Shown here in pieces: positions 33,867-46,249 of a stretch of DNA of 64,000 nt; positions within the stretch are counted from its first letter, which is position 1; the number at the start of each line of letters is the position of its first letter. A model generated the notes under the pieces. That model did not search any database. It was not told the origin of the DNA and worked only from the letters and a program-made list of their open reading frames with translations. The DNA comes from Ariolimax columbianus (Eukaryota > Mollusca > Gastropoda > Stylommatophora > Arionidae): the NCBI GenBank assembly GCA_036924085.1, contig JAVGWX010000002.1, positions 157,375,316 to 157,439,315 on the forward strand, written 5' to 3'. A program made the translations under genes and the position numbers.

Positions 33867-35190
33867 CTGATTTACTTAACAACATAATTGAGCAAATGTT
33901 GGAGAAAAAAACAAAAAACAGCCAGTATCCGTCCCAATTCTTGAAATAATTCGTATTAGAATCTACGAGATTAAGGATGATGAGTTGACGATGACTTTTG
34001 AAACATTGAGCATATTGCAGACGAAAACAGGCAGTGGAGCTGTGCATAAAACATCCTTACTGACTGTGCTCAATGTGATTTGGGGTACACAAGCTTCGAG
34101 AACAAGACCAAAGAGTTTTAATTTGAATGACAGTATTTAATGACAAAAATAGATTTCCAATATTTAACGAGATTGTCAGAACACAGTGATAAAAGGAATA
34201 CTCCCAAGAACTTTTCAACACAAAAATTCAATCGTATTGCAAATCAGTGGCTAACTATCTCAGTCGTCTCTTGTAGTCCTCCGGATCGTCTACGTTAGTG
34301 ATGATCTGCCGTTCTCTGTCAGGGTTGCTGCTTTAGGCTGTCAAGAGTACAAACATGGGTTAACACTGAGCTACGATTCACTTATAACCGTCAGAAGTTC
34401 TCAAATGTTTGAGACATGCCTTTTTGGTGCCCGCGTCACACCTGCATTGAACAATTTCGTTCCTTGAAGGCTCATGTGATGCACCTCTCTTTCCCAACTC
34501 ACGTGCCTCTGAGATCGTAGTCCTTAGGATTACACATAACTTTCCCAACTTACGTGCCTCTGAGATCGTAGTCCTTAGGATTACACATAATTCTTAATCG
34601 AGCCATTAGGAACGCAGACCCTAAGGTTCACATAATCTGTAATCGAGCCACCGGAAACGCTGTTCCTAGGATTCATAGAATCGTTTTCGAGCCACTTTGA
34701 GACAACTACCTTTGATCATAGAAGGGCCACCATTCCACCGACAATGCAATGGTTCTGGGGACAAGTTGGACAGTCTTTTAGATCAATCTCAAATTGTACA
34801 CAGACGAGTCTGCACACTCGAATGTGATCAAATCTCGTTCTTGTACTGTTTACAGGGTGTCCATCATTAAAACCTTTAAGCGTGTATGCAAGGCTCTATG
34901 TGTATGATGGGATAATCACCCCGTAAACTAAGTTCCCCCCCCCCCCTCTCTCTCTCTCCGAATGCCGCATTTATTTGTGCATTTTTTATATACTAGTCTT
35001 TTATATACTATTCTCTTAGCTCTAGAAACATACATGGCTGTAAAGTGAACTTCCTCAGTTGGGTGGTTACAAATCACTCTTATTTGGTCATACCCATTCT
35101 AGACTCTTATAGGTTGCAATATTTATATGTCACTATCACTTTAAATGTGACAACCTGCCGTGTGAGTGAATGTCGTAAAGCTAACCCCCA
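33867..35190. other. Mostly featureless unique DNA with one 51-bp tandem duplication
   Basis: The only clear structure is two copies of a 51-bp unit at 34,490-34,591 (TTCCCAACT to CACATAA) and a C-rich then CT-rich run at 34,937-34,960. I see no convincing gene. Confidence 0.6.
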
Positions 35191-35192
35191 TC

Positions 35193-35290
35193 CACGTAAG
35201 TCTGATACCAGAATAGTCAATCTGATACCAGAATAGTCAATCTGATACCAGAATAGTCAATCTGATACCAGAATAGTCAATCTGATACCC
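35193..35290. repeat. 20-bp tandem repeat, about 5 copies
   Basis: The unit GATACCAGAATAGTCAATCT is repeated perfectly four times plus a partial copy. Perfect identity implies recent expansion. The next 430 bp hold nothing I recognise. Confidence 0.9.
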
Positions 35291-35722
35291 TCCTCAAAAC
35301 TAACCAAGTTTTCCAGTTGCATCCAATGCTCACCTCTCGCTTCAGTCTGCACGGACCCTGGTGTGGTGACCGGGGCTCGACCTGTGCACCGTTAACTACT
35401 ATTCAGGCAATTCTTGACTCTTAGTAAACACAGTCGCCAGCCCAATATCCTTTTCCCTGGACCTGTATGCTCCACAGGGAACTGGCACTGTAACACTAGG
35501 TCCACTAACTATAAGTGCAAACAATATCAATGACTATCAGTGGAGCACCAAATGCACTAACTGTAAATGGAAACAATAGCGAACTTCAGCGGGCCTATGA
35601 CTTCAGATAAATGGGGAATATGTTTTCAGAAGCTGAAATGATTAACAGAGTAATGGTAATGCGATACGAGAAAGCTTGCGCTGTGACTTATAAATTATCG
35701 TCACTTCTAAAACACCCGACTA

Positions 35723-37790
35723 TTAAACAACATCTGATATCATCATCATCAGTCCCGTAACCTTGAAGGTCGCTGAAGTATCGTTATTGCAGCTTGTCGA
35801 ACCAGTTCCTGTCCTCCCATCTCTGTTTTTGGTCTCTCTCTCCATCGCTTCCCAGACACAGTGCCTTGCAGGACGGTCTTGGTCAGCCCCACAGATCGTG
35901 ATATATGTCCATACCATGTCAATTATCGTGATTTTACCATAGTCAATATGTTTTTATACTGGCCTAACTTCTTCCTAACAATTACAAGAACACTCTCGTT
36001 TGTAACGCGATCCACATATGAAATGACAAGAATTCTTCGCAAGCATCTCGTTTCCATTGCGCCAATTTTACGTTCTAGGGCAGCCTTCAGAGTCCAAGCC
36101 TCACACGCGTAGAGGTATACCGAAGTGACCATTGGATACATTAAAATTAGCTTCGATTTACGACCCCTCCGCATTCATTTCTGCTCTCAAATATTTGAAC
36201 CGAGTAACACTTTCCAGAGGCTCATCTTTGACCATAATCCGGTTTAAAATAACCTCTGGGTCCTTTACCATGATCTTTCACTTCTCTGCACGGATTACTA
36301 TCTCATATTTCTGGGCAGCATTGTTCAGGTTCTGTTTTAGTCAGACCGATAATGTCGTCGGCACACCGAAGGTTAGTGAGTATGCATCCACCTATACTGA
36401 CCGCCCCTACGTCTTCATCCAAATGCTTCTGACATAATGCGTTCTAGAAAAACGTTGAGAAGTGTTGGAGAGGAGACACCCCTGACGCACGCCGACTGTC
36501 GTGCGGAACAACTCACCTTTGGTTCCGTTGAGGTAAACTGCACTGCTGGCATCGGAGTATAGTTTCTCAATGACGTGGGTGAGCCACCATCCTATCTTGT
36601 ACTTGCGCAGAGTTTCTAATAGGACATCATATCCCACCCTATCAAAAGCCTTTTTAAAGTCAATGAAGAATTGGCACAATTTCTGTTTGTGCTCAGTGTA
36701 ATTTTCATTGATCAAGCGCGGGTTAAAACTGTGTTCTCTTGTGCCTCGACCAGCTCTGAAACCCGCACGTTCTTCTGCAATAATTCCTTCCGCCTGTGGC
36801 TGCATTCTGTTAAGGATAACCTTGAGCATAACTTTACTGGCGTAGCTAATCAGACTGATGGTTCTGTAGTACTGACACTGTTGGAGGTTACCCCTCTTTG
36901 GTATCACTATGATCAATGATTGTGTGGGCCATTCACCTATCACTATGATCAATGATTTTGTCCAGCTTGTGGGCCATTCACCTATCACTATGATCAATGA
37001 TTTTGTCCAGCTTGTGGGCCATTCTCCCGTCTGCCATATCATATGACACATTTTTGTTAGAAAATCTATCACCACTGTCCCTCCAAGAATTAATAGTTCG
37101 CCTGGTATGTTATGCACTCCGGCCGCTTAACTCTTTTTAAGAGATCTAATCGCCACCTCAACGTCTTCACGTATGAAGCTAAATTTATCTTGCTCTTCTT
37201 GTTGGTCTGCTGGAGTTACATCTCTAGGATCCCTATGGGACTTCATATTGTACAGCTGGGAGCAATATTCCGTCCATCCTTTTCCGTAGTCATGGTATTC
37301 CCAGCCTCATCTTGAATTGTTCTTATGGGACGTGAACTTCATTGTCAGGCTTCTAACTAGTTTGTAAGCTGCTCTACCATTCTTCTTGACAGTGCAGTCT
37401 TGAATTTGTGTGTACTGATCTATTATTCACTTCTCCTTTACTCTCGCCATGTCCTTTCTTATAGTCTTGTTTCAGCTCTGTATTTTTCCGCTCTGGGTGT
37501 TGTGGTTTTCTTATTTTTTTAGAGCTCTCCTAGTGTCACATAGTAGTAATATATGTTCCGAGACACAAGGTTTAGACCTCCGCTTGTACCTTCCAAGTAT
37601 TTTCTCGGCCGTATCCTTCAGTGTTGTTTTGAAGTCTTCTAACGTAGACTGTGCATCCTGGCGTTCTGTATCTGAATAAGTGCTTGATGCTAGGATTATT
37701 CCTCAGGCTGTCATGAAACGCTTCCACGCTTAGTGGACCTTTCAGTCTATCAAAGCCATACCTAATCCTTGGTTGTTGTTGTCTGTCTGT
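35723..37790 (-). mobile_element. Decayed LINE with reverse transcriptase (LINE-A)
   Basis: The pieces follow LINE order on the - strand. 37,440-37,790 reads like the pre-RT linker. 36,407-37,117 is the RT core, with FIDFKKAFD (motif A) and VGVRQGC (motif B). After a frameshift near 36,470 comes CADD (motif C). 35,923-36,174 carries the C-terminal YACEAWTLKAALERKIGAM and RCLRRILVISYVDRVTN block. 35,723-35,917 is the tail. A 45-bp segment is tandemly repeated at 36,905-37,015, giving GEWPTSWTKSLIIVI about three times, an unnatural insertion in RT. Frameshifts make it inactive. It resembles the LINEs usually labelled endonuclease-reverse transcriptase; clade uncertain. Confidence 0.85.
36407..37117 (-). 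pseudogene. Reverse transcriptase domain fragment of LINE-A
   Basis: An open stretch of 236 codons covering RT motifs 1 to B. It contains RTISLISYASKVMLKVILNR, then EERAGFRAGRGTREHSFN, the catalytic-Asp motif FIDFKKAFD and VGVRQGCLLS. The frame then shifts: the expected SPTLLNVFLERIMSEAFG follows in another frame, and motif C appears there as CADD rather than the common FADD or YADD. The N-terminal third has a three-fold duplication. A broken reverse transcriptase for target-primed integration. Confidence 0.85.
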
Positions 37791-37857
37791 TCTTTAGGCT
37801 GAGACGAAGTGTAAGCAACCCATAAACAGTGTATTTATAGCAACTCTGTACTAGCTT

Positions 37858-38050
37858 CCAGTGCCAAACTTTACATTCCAGTGCCAAACTTTGCTTCCGG
37901 TGCCAAACTTTGCTTCCAGTGCCAAACTTTGCGTCCACTACACAAACGCCGCATACATAATGTAGTACAGTAGACCTCCGCATAATGTAGTACAGTAAAT
38001 CTCTACATTATGTAGTACAGCATACTTCAGCATAATGTAGTTCAGTAGAC
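37858..38050. repeat. Two short adjacent tandem repeats (about 18 bp and about 26 bp)
   Basis: 37,858-37,935 repeats GTGCCAAACTTTGCTTCC about four times. 37,955-38,050 repeats a unit containing CATAATGTAGTACAGTAGAC about four times. Both are imperfect. Confidence 0.8.
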
Positions 38051-38139
38051 CTTCGAGTCCGACTAGTTGGTGCCCGACGATTCACAAGTCTATCCTTCTC
38101 TTGCCAGCAACTCCCATTCAGAGCATCAGTTAGGATTAA

Positions 38140-38300
38140 TCGTGAGATAGTATCACTTTGGACAAGCCATGAGAAAGTATTACTTTGGACAAACCATGAG
38201 AAAGTATCACTTTGGACAAACCATTAGAACGTATCACTTTGGAGAAACTACGAGAACGTATCATTTTGGACAAATCATGAGAACGTATCACAAGGCAGTA
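38140..38300. repeat. 27-bp tandem repeat, about 6 copies
   Basis: The unit GTATCACTTTGGACAAACCA plus TGAGAAA recurs with point changes such as GAACGT for GAAAGT. Confidence 0.85.
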
Positions 38301-38389
38301 CCATCAGCCTTCGTTATTTAACAATTAAAAGGAGGCCCGAACCCGATCCGATAGACACTGTCGGCCAGTATTTACTACATTGACATTTG

Positions 38390-38990
38390 TGATGTGATCT
38401 CAATATGATATTTCAAAAATCTTCCTGAAACGCCTCGTCTCCGTGACCTGGATTTTCCGTTCCATTGCAGCATTTAATGTCCATGTTTGGAAAGCATACA
38501 GTTACACGGAGAGGACCAATTTTTGCATTACATTTATTTGAGTGATCATAAATATTGTGTCTCCAAATCGACCTCAAGGAGGTTAGACTTGAAATAGCCT
38601 GAGCAGTCCTCGCTAGTAGTTCCGATCTGGTACCCTCATAGCAGCGTCAGACTCCATTTATTTGAATTGAGTAACTGTTTCACACGATTGGCCATTGATA
38701 GTGATACTGTCACTGACTGACACCTCACCTTCCAATCCCCATTTTCACTCCCCCTTGTCGTCGTTCGTCATGAGTTTGGATCAAAATAATATAAGCTCTG
38801 AGTGGATGATATTTACATTTTCCGAAGCCCGACTTTCGTTTACATTCAAAATGAAGGTTACCGCATGGTGTCCATTTTCTTAGACAGATCATACTCTGGT
38901 CCCTTACCAGCCGACTTTTTAAGGAATGCCCTAAACTCCAACGGAATTAACTACATTGGGACTGTGCCTGTCTTTTGTTCAGTAAGATTC
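38390..38990 (-). mobile_element. Decayed LINE 3' fragment (LINE-B)
   Basis: Read on the - strand, the stretch near 38,400-38,530 gives LYAFQTWTLNAAMERKIQV followed by TETRRFRKIF, the usual LINE block after RT (consensus-like YGCETWTL...MRCFRK). Upstream, near 38,680-38,720, SITINGQSCETVTQFK matches the segment that precedes it. Stops and frameshifts are frequent. No TSD or tail was recognised. Confidence 0.75.
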
Positions 38991-38999
38991 CTTTTTTGT

Positions 39000-40070
39000 G
39001 TGTTTCCAAGTTATGGTTCCCGATTGGACTAGTCTTGTAATTGCCTTTCATTTCTATTTTCATCAGATGTTCCACCCACTTTCCACGCGCTCCTGTTGAG
39101 ATAAGTATCCTCGTGTGTTCCCCATTGTTGGCTCATATGTGTTAGCTGCTTTGATTTGTGTTATCCGTTGTCACCGTTCAAGGCCTTTGAGTAGTAACGA
39201 AGATTTCGTTCATGTATTCGTACCAATGAATTGTGTCCAAATTGTTATACCTAATATGAAGTTTTGAATTGCAGTCCAAATTGAAAATACGCCGTATGAA
39301 GTTTTGTAGTTGGAAACCGACTGATCGCTCACTGCCAAAAAAAATAAAAATTAAAAAAAAATAAAAATAAGGCCGCTTCCATCGTAAACGATGATGGCAT
39401 AATTAATTTTGCTAGCGCTATTTATAGTAACGATTAACTGTGCTACTTTTTATCCTTTTTCGTCTCTAGCCGCCCGATCCCAGTGGCAAGCCAAGGACAA
39501 GACGACTAAGAGATGCAGGGGACTCCGCATCAAACAGCCGTGTCATCATAGATCTCACAGAAGCAGACTAGATTAGTTACAGCTACCTACTATAGAAAAT
39601 AACAGGCTTTCTGTCAAATTTAGATCGGCTAAGAGAAAATTTCAACAGATTATTTTTCACCAGCGTCAGACACGTGGCCAACCTTTACCATTTTAACCCG
39701 TGACTGCCCGCACCAATTGTGTAGTCATCGCAGAACCACCGTAGATTTCACAGCAGTTGCCTAGTCTCTCGACATCCACCACGCAGAACAACAGTCGTCG
39801 TTAAGGAACAGAGCCAAGGGCGTTTACCTGAGTTTAAACCACGAATTTACCATTGGTGTCAATACACCATAAATCGGATCAACGTTACAGCAGGCCAAGC
39901 GCGGAAAGTAGACTGATGACAATAGTTATATATTTAGCGGTAGTTAGCGTGTTAAGTTATATATAACCATTAGATAGGAGCGTGTAGGAAGTTGTAACGT
40001 GTAGAATTAAGAATGTTTTTTTCATTGTTTTGAAATAGTGTTCTTAGTTTATTGAAGGGAGAGCAGAACC
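39000..40070. other. No gene recognised
   Basis: Unique sequence with an A-rich run (A8TA5TTA9TA5TAA type) at 39,339-39,371, possibly an old poly-A tail. No coding signal or repeat of note. Confidence 0.5.
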
Positions 40071-40375
40071 CCTTTCAGTCTGCTACAGTATTCTGAGGAT
40101 CTTTCTGTAATATTTTGACTCGAAGGATTCGATTCTTTGTCTGGAAGCTTTGGTATTCGTCCATGATTCGCAGCCATAAGATGCCACATGAAAAACACAG
40201 CTTCTCAAGACTCTACCATAATTTTTCCAAGCTGATCAGTCTCTGCATTGCCATGGCTCGTCTTCTTCTGATTTCTTTCGAGCAGTCACTATTTTTGTCA
40301 ATTCTGAAGCCCAGATATTCAAAATGCGGGACCTGATGTATTTCCTCACCACCCACTGTAAATTGATGCTGACAT
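40070..40375 (-). mobile_element. LINE RT C-terminal fragment (LINE-C)
   Basis: On the - strand, QFTVGGEEIHQVPHFEYLGF, then RIDKNSDCSKEIRRR and AMAMQRLISLEKLWK, match the LINE block after RT (FEYLGS...EIRRRI). After one frameshift the sequence continues as ASYGCESWTNTKASRQRIES and KYYRKILRIL. The order of conserved blocks leaves little doubt about origin. It differs from LINE-A and LINE-B in sequence, so it is a separate insertion or family. Confidence 0.8.
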
Positions 40376-40721
40376 TATATAAATACTGCAGATAATGCAA
40401 TAAAATGAAATGACCTAGAACCTCCACCATTTGTAACTCATCATTCTTCAAGACATGCCGATCTTGCTAAACCATTAGGCGACGAGAATGTGAACTCTGA
40501 TTGAACTGTTCCCGTCTTAGTGAAATATGCTTTCCCTGCCTAAACTGAATTTTGATCCAGAGAATAAGCTGCAGGCTCTAACCCACCTGGTCCATGACAC
40601 ATAACCCGGTTGCAATGTGCAATAAAGTTGTCAATCTGATTACAGCCTGAGATAGTTAAAATTATGTTGAATGCGTGAAGTAAAAATGCACGGATAGATA
40701 AATAAACAAAAAGCACTATCG

Positions 40722-42852
40722 CGTGATAATAACTGGTCTACGTGACATGATAATAACTGGTCTCCGTGACATGATAATATATGTGCTCCATGACATGATA
40801 ATATATGTGCTCCATGACATGATAATATATGTGCTCCATGACATAATAATATATGTGCTCCATGACATGATAATAAATGTTCTACGTGACATGATAATAA
40901 CTAGTCTCCATGACATGATAATAAATGTTCTACGTGACATGATAATAACTAGTATCCATGACATGATAATAAATGTTCTACGTGACATGATAATAACCGG
41001 TCTCCATGACATGATAATAACTAGTCTCCATGACATGATAATAACTAGTCTCCATGACATGATAATAACTGGTCTCCATGACATGATAATAACTGGTCTC
41101 CATGACATAATAATAACTGGTCTACGTGACATGATAATAACCGGTCTCCATGACATGATGATAACTGGTCTCCATGACATGATAATAACTGGTCTCCATG
41201 ACATGATAATAACTGGTCTCCATGACATGATAATAACTAGTCTCCATGACATGATAATAACTGGTCTCCGTGACATGATAATAACTGGTCTCCATGACAT
41301 GATAATAACTGGTCTCCATGACATGATAATAACTAGTCTCCATGACATGATAATAACTGGTCTACGTGACATGATAATAACTAGTCTCCATGACATGATA
41401 ATAACTGGTCTACGTGACATGATAGTAACTGGTCTCCATGACATGATAATAACTGGTCTCCATGACATGATAATAACTGGTCTCCATGACATGATAATAA
41501 CTGGTCTCCATGACATGATAATAATTAGTCTCCATGACATGATAATAACTGGTCTACGTGACATGATAATAACTAGTCTCCATGACATGATAATAACTGG
41601 TCTACGTGACATGATAGTAACTGGTCTCCATGACATGATAATAACTGGTCTCCATGACATGATAATAACTGGTCTACGTGACATGATGATAACTGGTCTA
41701 CGTGACATGATAATAATTAGTCTCCATGACATGATCATAACTGGTCTACGTGACATGATAATAACTAGTCTCCATGATATGACAATAATTGGTCTACGTG
41801 ACATGATAATACCTGGTCTACGTGACATGATAATAACTGGTCTCCGTGACATGATAATAACTGGTCTACGTGACATGATAATAACTGGTCTACGTGACAT
41901 GATAATAACTGGTCTACGTGACATAATAATAACTGGTCTCCATGACATGATAATAAATGTTCTACGTGACATGATAATAAATGTTCTACGTGACATGATA
42001 ATAAATGTGCTCCGTGACATGATAATAACTAGTCTCCGTGACATGATAATAACTAGTCTCTGTGACATGATAATAAATGTGCTCCGTGACATGATAATAA
42101 CTAGTTTTCGTGACATAATTATAACTAGTCTCCGTGACATGACAATAACTAGTCTCCGTTACATGATAATAAATGTGCTCCGTGACATGATAATAACTAG
42201 TCTCCATGGCATGATAATAACTAGTCTCTGTGACATGATAATAAATGTGCTCCGTGACATGATAATAACTAGTTTCCGTGACTTATTATAACTTGTCTCC
42301 GTGACATGATTATAACTAGTCTCCGTGACATGATAATAAATGGTCTCCGTGACATGATAATAACTAGTCGCTGTGACATGGTAACAGATAGTGTCTGTGA
42401 CATGATAATAACTGGTCTCCGTGACATGATAATAAATGTACTCAGTGACAATATAATAACTGGTCTCCGTGAAACGATTGCAACTGGTCTCCGTGACATG
42501 ATAATAAATGTTCTCCATGACAATATAATAACTGGTCTCCGTGACATGGTAGTAAGTGGTCTCCATGGCATGATAATAAATGTGCTCCGTGACAATTTAA
42601 TAACTGGTCTTCATGACATGATAATAAATGTGCTCCGTGACATGATAATAACTAGTCTCCGTGACATGATAATAACTAGTCTCCGTGACATGATAATAAC
42701 TAGTCTCCGTGACATGATAATAACTAGTCTCCGTGACATGATAATAACTGGTCTCCGTGACATGATAATAACTAGTCTCCGTGACATGATAATAGTCTCC
42801 GTGACATGATAATAAATTTGCTCCTTAACAATATAATAACTGGTCTCCGTGA
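40722..42852. repeat. 24-bp satellite, about 89 copies
   Basis: The unit is GACATGATAATAACTGGTCT plus CCAT, with CTGG/CTAG/ATGT and CCAT/CCGT/ACGT variants. Because 24 is divisible by 3, three frames stay open for hundreds of codons: MIITGLHD on the + strand, MSWRPVII and METSYYHV on the - strand. This is expected of such a repeat and is not evidence of coding. The array is interrupted by a LINE at 42,853 and resumes at 46,250. Confidence 0.95.
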
Positions 42853-42984
42853 ACCTTCTTCTTCTTCTTCTTCTTCTTCTTACGCTGTCAGACGTCAACC
42901 TGTATTTTTTTCGAAAAAAGCAGCGGTCATCCTGAGGCTGTTGACACTGCTATAGAGCTTGTCTAGTGTTGCCACTGGTGATGG

Positions 42985-43170
42985 CTACATCTGCTTTCTC
43001 TGATCGTCGTATATCGGGCAGTTTTGCAGCAAATGTTCAACGGTCAATTTCCCGGTACCACACCAGCATTCGTCAGTGCCACCTATCTTCAATTTATTGA
43101 ATAGGTGGTACCTCAGTCTATTGTGGCCTGTGCGAAGTCTGAAGACCACGACCTGCTCTCTTCTGTTCAA
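42985..43170 (-). pseudogene. C-terminal finger segment of LINE-D
   Basis: Reads QVVVFRLRTGHNRLRYHLF and then ECWCGTGKLTVEHLLQNCP. This is the short Cys/His segment that follows RNase H in many I-type elements. It is separated from the RNase H frame only by an in-frame TAA near 43,197. Confidence 0.8.
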
Positions 43171-43194
43171 CTGGTAATAGGCATCGTTTTTTGT

Positions 43195-43690
43195 TTACCC
43201 AGTAAGTTCTGTTTCCCATTTGGTCATGTATCTGGCTCTAATAAGCCTTTTTGACTCTTCGTAGGTCACACTAGGGTCTGGTTGTGGTAGTCTTGCACCT
43301 TCTTTTGCCAGTCTGTCTGCCTCCTCGTTGCCTTGGATGTTACAGTGGGATGGAACCCACTGTACCACTACTCTTTTTGGTGCAAACTGCTGGCATAGTT
43401 GACAGAGTACTGCTCTTAAATCATTAAGTTCAGTATTTTTCTGGTTTTTTTGTGCTGTGACTACGGTCAGAGCATCTGTAAGCAGGACTATATCGCTTTC
43501 ATTCTTTTTACCTGTCACCATTTCTTCTACTGCAGCCCTCAGTGCCTCTGCCTCTGCTCTGAAATTGCTTGAGCATTTTCCAGTTGCCACTGACAGTGTT
43601 ATTTTTCTACCATTTGATAGGCTCAGGAATACCCCTGCCCCATCCGTTCTGTGTTGTGTTTGTTACAGAACCGTCGGTGTATGCATGGGT
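43195..43690 (-). pseudogene. RNase H domain of LINE-D
   Basis: Contains AYTDGSVTN (first catalytic Asp, in the preceding frame), NFRAEAEALRAAVEEM (Glu), SDIVLLTDALTVV (second Asp region) and VVVQWVPSHCNIQGNEEADR (His and final Asp). A frameshift near 43,640 separates the first motif from the rest. Degrades RNA in RNA-DNA hybrids in intact relatives. Confidence 0.85.
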
Positions 43691-45434
43691 CCAGTCCATG
43701 CTTTGGTAGTTTTTCGTTATGTAACTCAGGGTTATGTCTCTTCTGTCTTTTTCAGTCTGGCTGTTCTTGTTTCCAATACCTGGTATATTTTCCACCACCT
43801 CTGGAAATGTATGCTGCCTCCAGGTAGGTTTGCGTACGGTAGGGATGGGCTTTGGTGTTGTTAATTCGTTCATAGGGTCTTCGCTCATCTTTGCTTTGGC
43901 TATTTCTGCAAAGCTTATCCGCTTTAGTTTCCCATTTCCAAAATTATTTAGTCTCTGATGCATTGGATGGTCTGTCAGTCTTCTGAGTTTCTCTGCTTGC
44001 TGCTGGGCTTGGCAGTCTCTTCTGTCGGTCATGGATTGCAGATTTGTAATCTTTTTAAGTTCTACAATTGGCGTTGATTTCATGCCTCCTGTTTTAACTC
44101 TCATGGCTTGGTTTTGAAGTTTGCTAATTTTGTCAAAATTTGCCTTTGCTGCTGTTGTCCATGCCACAATGCCATACTCGAGAACTGGTCTCACTCTTCC
44201 AGTGTACAGTTTCTTTAGTATACTTTCGTCTGCTCCCAAGCTTGTGCCAGCAAGTTTCCTCATGATTGCCATTCTTTGTCTGGCTCTCATTCGGTTTCTC
44301 TCGATCTGACTTTTCCATGTCATGCACCGATCAAATATAACTCCCAGGTAGTTTGGGTTGTCGTTTGGCCACATGTATTTCCGTTAAGACTTATTTTGGT
44401 GTTTTGGGGTTTGTTTGAAAGCGAGAATACCGTACATGTTGTTTTTTTAGCATTTATTTTGACCAGCCATGAGTTCGCCCACTCCTCCAACGATGTTAGT
44501 GCCTGCTGCATCCGATTGCTTGCTATGGTGAGATTCTTTTCAGAGGTCCACATAGCCAGATCGTCTGCAAACATGGAGCTGTGGACTCTTCTTGGTATAT
44601 TCTCTGTGATGTTATTTATATACACCAAGAAGAGGGTGGGTGACAGTACTCCCCCTTGGGGTACTCCCTGCTCAAGTGTCACCTTTTTGCTCATCTGCCC
44701 TTGTACTTGAACTCTGGCTGTTCTGTTTTGAGGTAGTGGCTGATCCATCTGTACATTTTCCCACAAACTTCACTTCTTCGTAGCTTGACTTTAAGTCCCT
44801 CTTTCCAGACCTTGTCAAATGCCTTTTCTAAATCCACCCAAACCGCTACTGTGTGTTTTTTCTCCTGGTAGGCATCCTCTATTTCTTTGGCTATGAGAGT
44901 GATCTTATCCTCAGTGGATATGTGCTGTCTAAAGCCTGCTTGCTGTGGAATTAGTATGTGTTTTTCTTCCAGGTGCCACATCAGTCTGGTGTTTATCATA
45001 CGCTCCATCAGTTTTTCTACACAACTCAGTAGACTGATAGGCCTGTATCCATTTGGATCTGCTCTATCTTTTTCTTTCTTTGGTACTGGTATAATAACAG
45101 CATCTTTCCATGCCTGCGGTACAATTCCCCTTTTCCAGCTTTGGTTCAGGACTGATAGTAACTTTCTCTTTGCTGTTTGGCCCAACCCCATCAGCATTTC
45201 GTTTGTTACGCCATCTTTTTCGGGCGATTTCTTTTTCTTTAGAGTTCCCATGGCCTCTTCCATTTCATTCATTGTTAGTTTTGCCATCATGTGCTCCTCT
45301 GGTGCCATGTTGGTGTTGTCGTGCCTCTTTTGTTCTTCATTAATATCTGTATGCCTATTTGTAGGGACGTAAATGTGGTTTGCTCTGGCATAATGTTCTA
45401 TAAAGGCGTTTGCCGCTTTTTTTCCAGTGAGCAT
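43607..45434 (-). pseudogene. Reverse transcriptase and connector of LINE-D
   Basis: The 45,434-44,691 part has GYRPISLLSCVEKLMERMI, then IPQQAGFRQHISTEDKI and motif A, AVWVDLEKAFDKVWKEG. After a frameshift near 44,720, EQGVPQGGVLSPTLFLVYIN (motif B) and SSMFADDLAMW (motif C, FADD) follow. After another shift near 44,350 the connector continues with LGVIFDRCMTWKSQIERNR and LEYGIVAW. All RT motifs are present in order, but three frames are needed. Confidence 0.9.
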
Positions 45435-45584
45435 GTTGTCGCCCTGCTTGATGGTAATTTATTTGTTTGATGGAGTTTCGTCATTCAAGGCTCTGACTAA
45501 CTTCCATAGTTTGTTCTCTTCTTTATCTAAATTGAGGCATTCTGTTTTGTTTTTCCAACTTTCTCTTGACATTTGGTTTAGAGT

Positions 45585-46249
45585 TTATTTGTATTTCGCC
45601 GTGATGGCTTTGAGAGCGATATTTGCCTCCATAGATTGTTCTCTCTCTGCCATGTTCCTAGCATTTGAGACTTCGTCTTCCGCTATTTGCAATTCATCAT
45701 TCCAATAAGGCTTGTAGTCTTTCCTTGCCCCTCTTGGGATGGTTTCGGTGCTTGCTTGCATTATTTCTTTGCTTAGGCTTTCCACCATGGGCTTCATATT
45801 GTTATTCCGTGTGTTGATGGTTTCACATAGCCCATCTGCCAGGATTGCAAATCTGTCCCAGTCGGCTCGTTTATAATTCCAACGTGGGAGCGGTTTTGTT
45901 TCCTGTGGGCCTACTTCCATATCAACTTCTAGCCTAATTGGCCTGTGGCTGCTACCTGCCTATTGGTTTAGCACCTGGCGGTCTATTTTGTGGTGAATAT
46001 CCACCGCGGAAAAGGCCAAGTCTGGAGTAGAGGTGGTATGCCATGTTCTAGAATAGAAGTTATGGCTATCCTCCGGCCTATTGATAAGATAGAGATTTGT
46101 GTCTATCTCCCAATCTTCCACTTCATCACCTCTGTTGTCTGTGTCCGAATATCCCCATCTCTCCGAGTGGCTGTTGAAGTCTCCAACTACTAGGCAGCTG
46201 GAGTCCTTGATCTCCATACTCGAAAGCGACAGGTCTTTGTTTGGTGGGC
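45585..46249 (-). pseudogene. Truncated endonuclease domain and linker of LINE-D
   Basis: VVGDFNSHSERWGYSD and later STPDLAFSA match the C-terminal half of the APE-type endonuclease (GDFN and the pre-SDH region). A TAG interrupts just before SSHRPIRLEV, where an SDHRP motif is expected, and SSH replaces SDH, losing the Asp. The N-terminal half is missing because of 5' truncation. Two more in-frame stops occur, near 45,590 and 45,460. Confidence 0.85.

Larger units (their letters stand above)
42853..46249 (-). mobile_element. 5'-truncated, RNase H-bearing LINE inserted in the 24-bp satellite (LINE-D)
   Basis: On the - strand the element begins inside the endonuclease domain (VVGDFNSHSERWGY), proceeds through RT and RNase H to a CXC...H...C finger, and ends in an (AAG)n tail at 42,856-42,880. 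Both flanks are 24-bp satellite, and GTCTCCGTGAA stands at both junctions (before 42,853 and at about 46,256), fitting an 11-bp target-site duplication. The empty site is nearly reproduced by an intact satellite stretch at 42,450-42,490. About four in-frame stops and three frameshifts make it dead. An RNase H after RT points to the I group of LINEs. Confidence 0.9.

Noticed and set aside
40723..42291. 522-codon MIITGLHD protein and - strand MSWRPVII protein
   Set aside because: A 24-bp repeat without stops stays open in several frames. There are no introns, signal or conservation beyond the DNA unit, and a LINE interrupts it.
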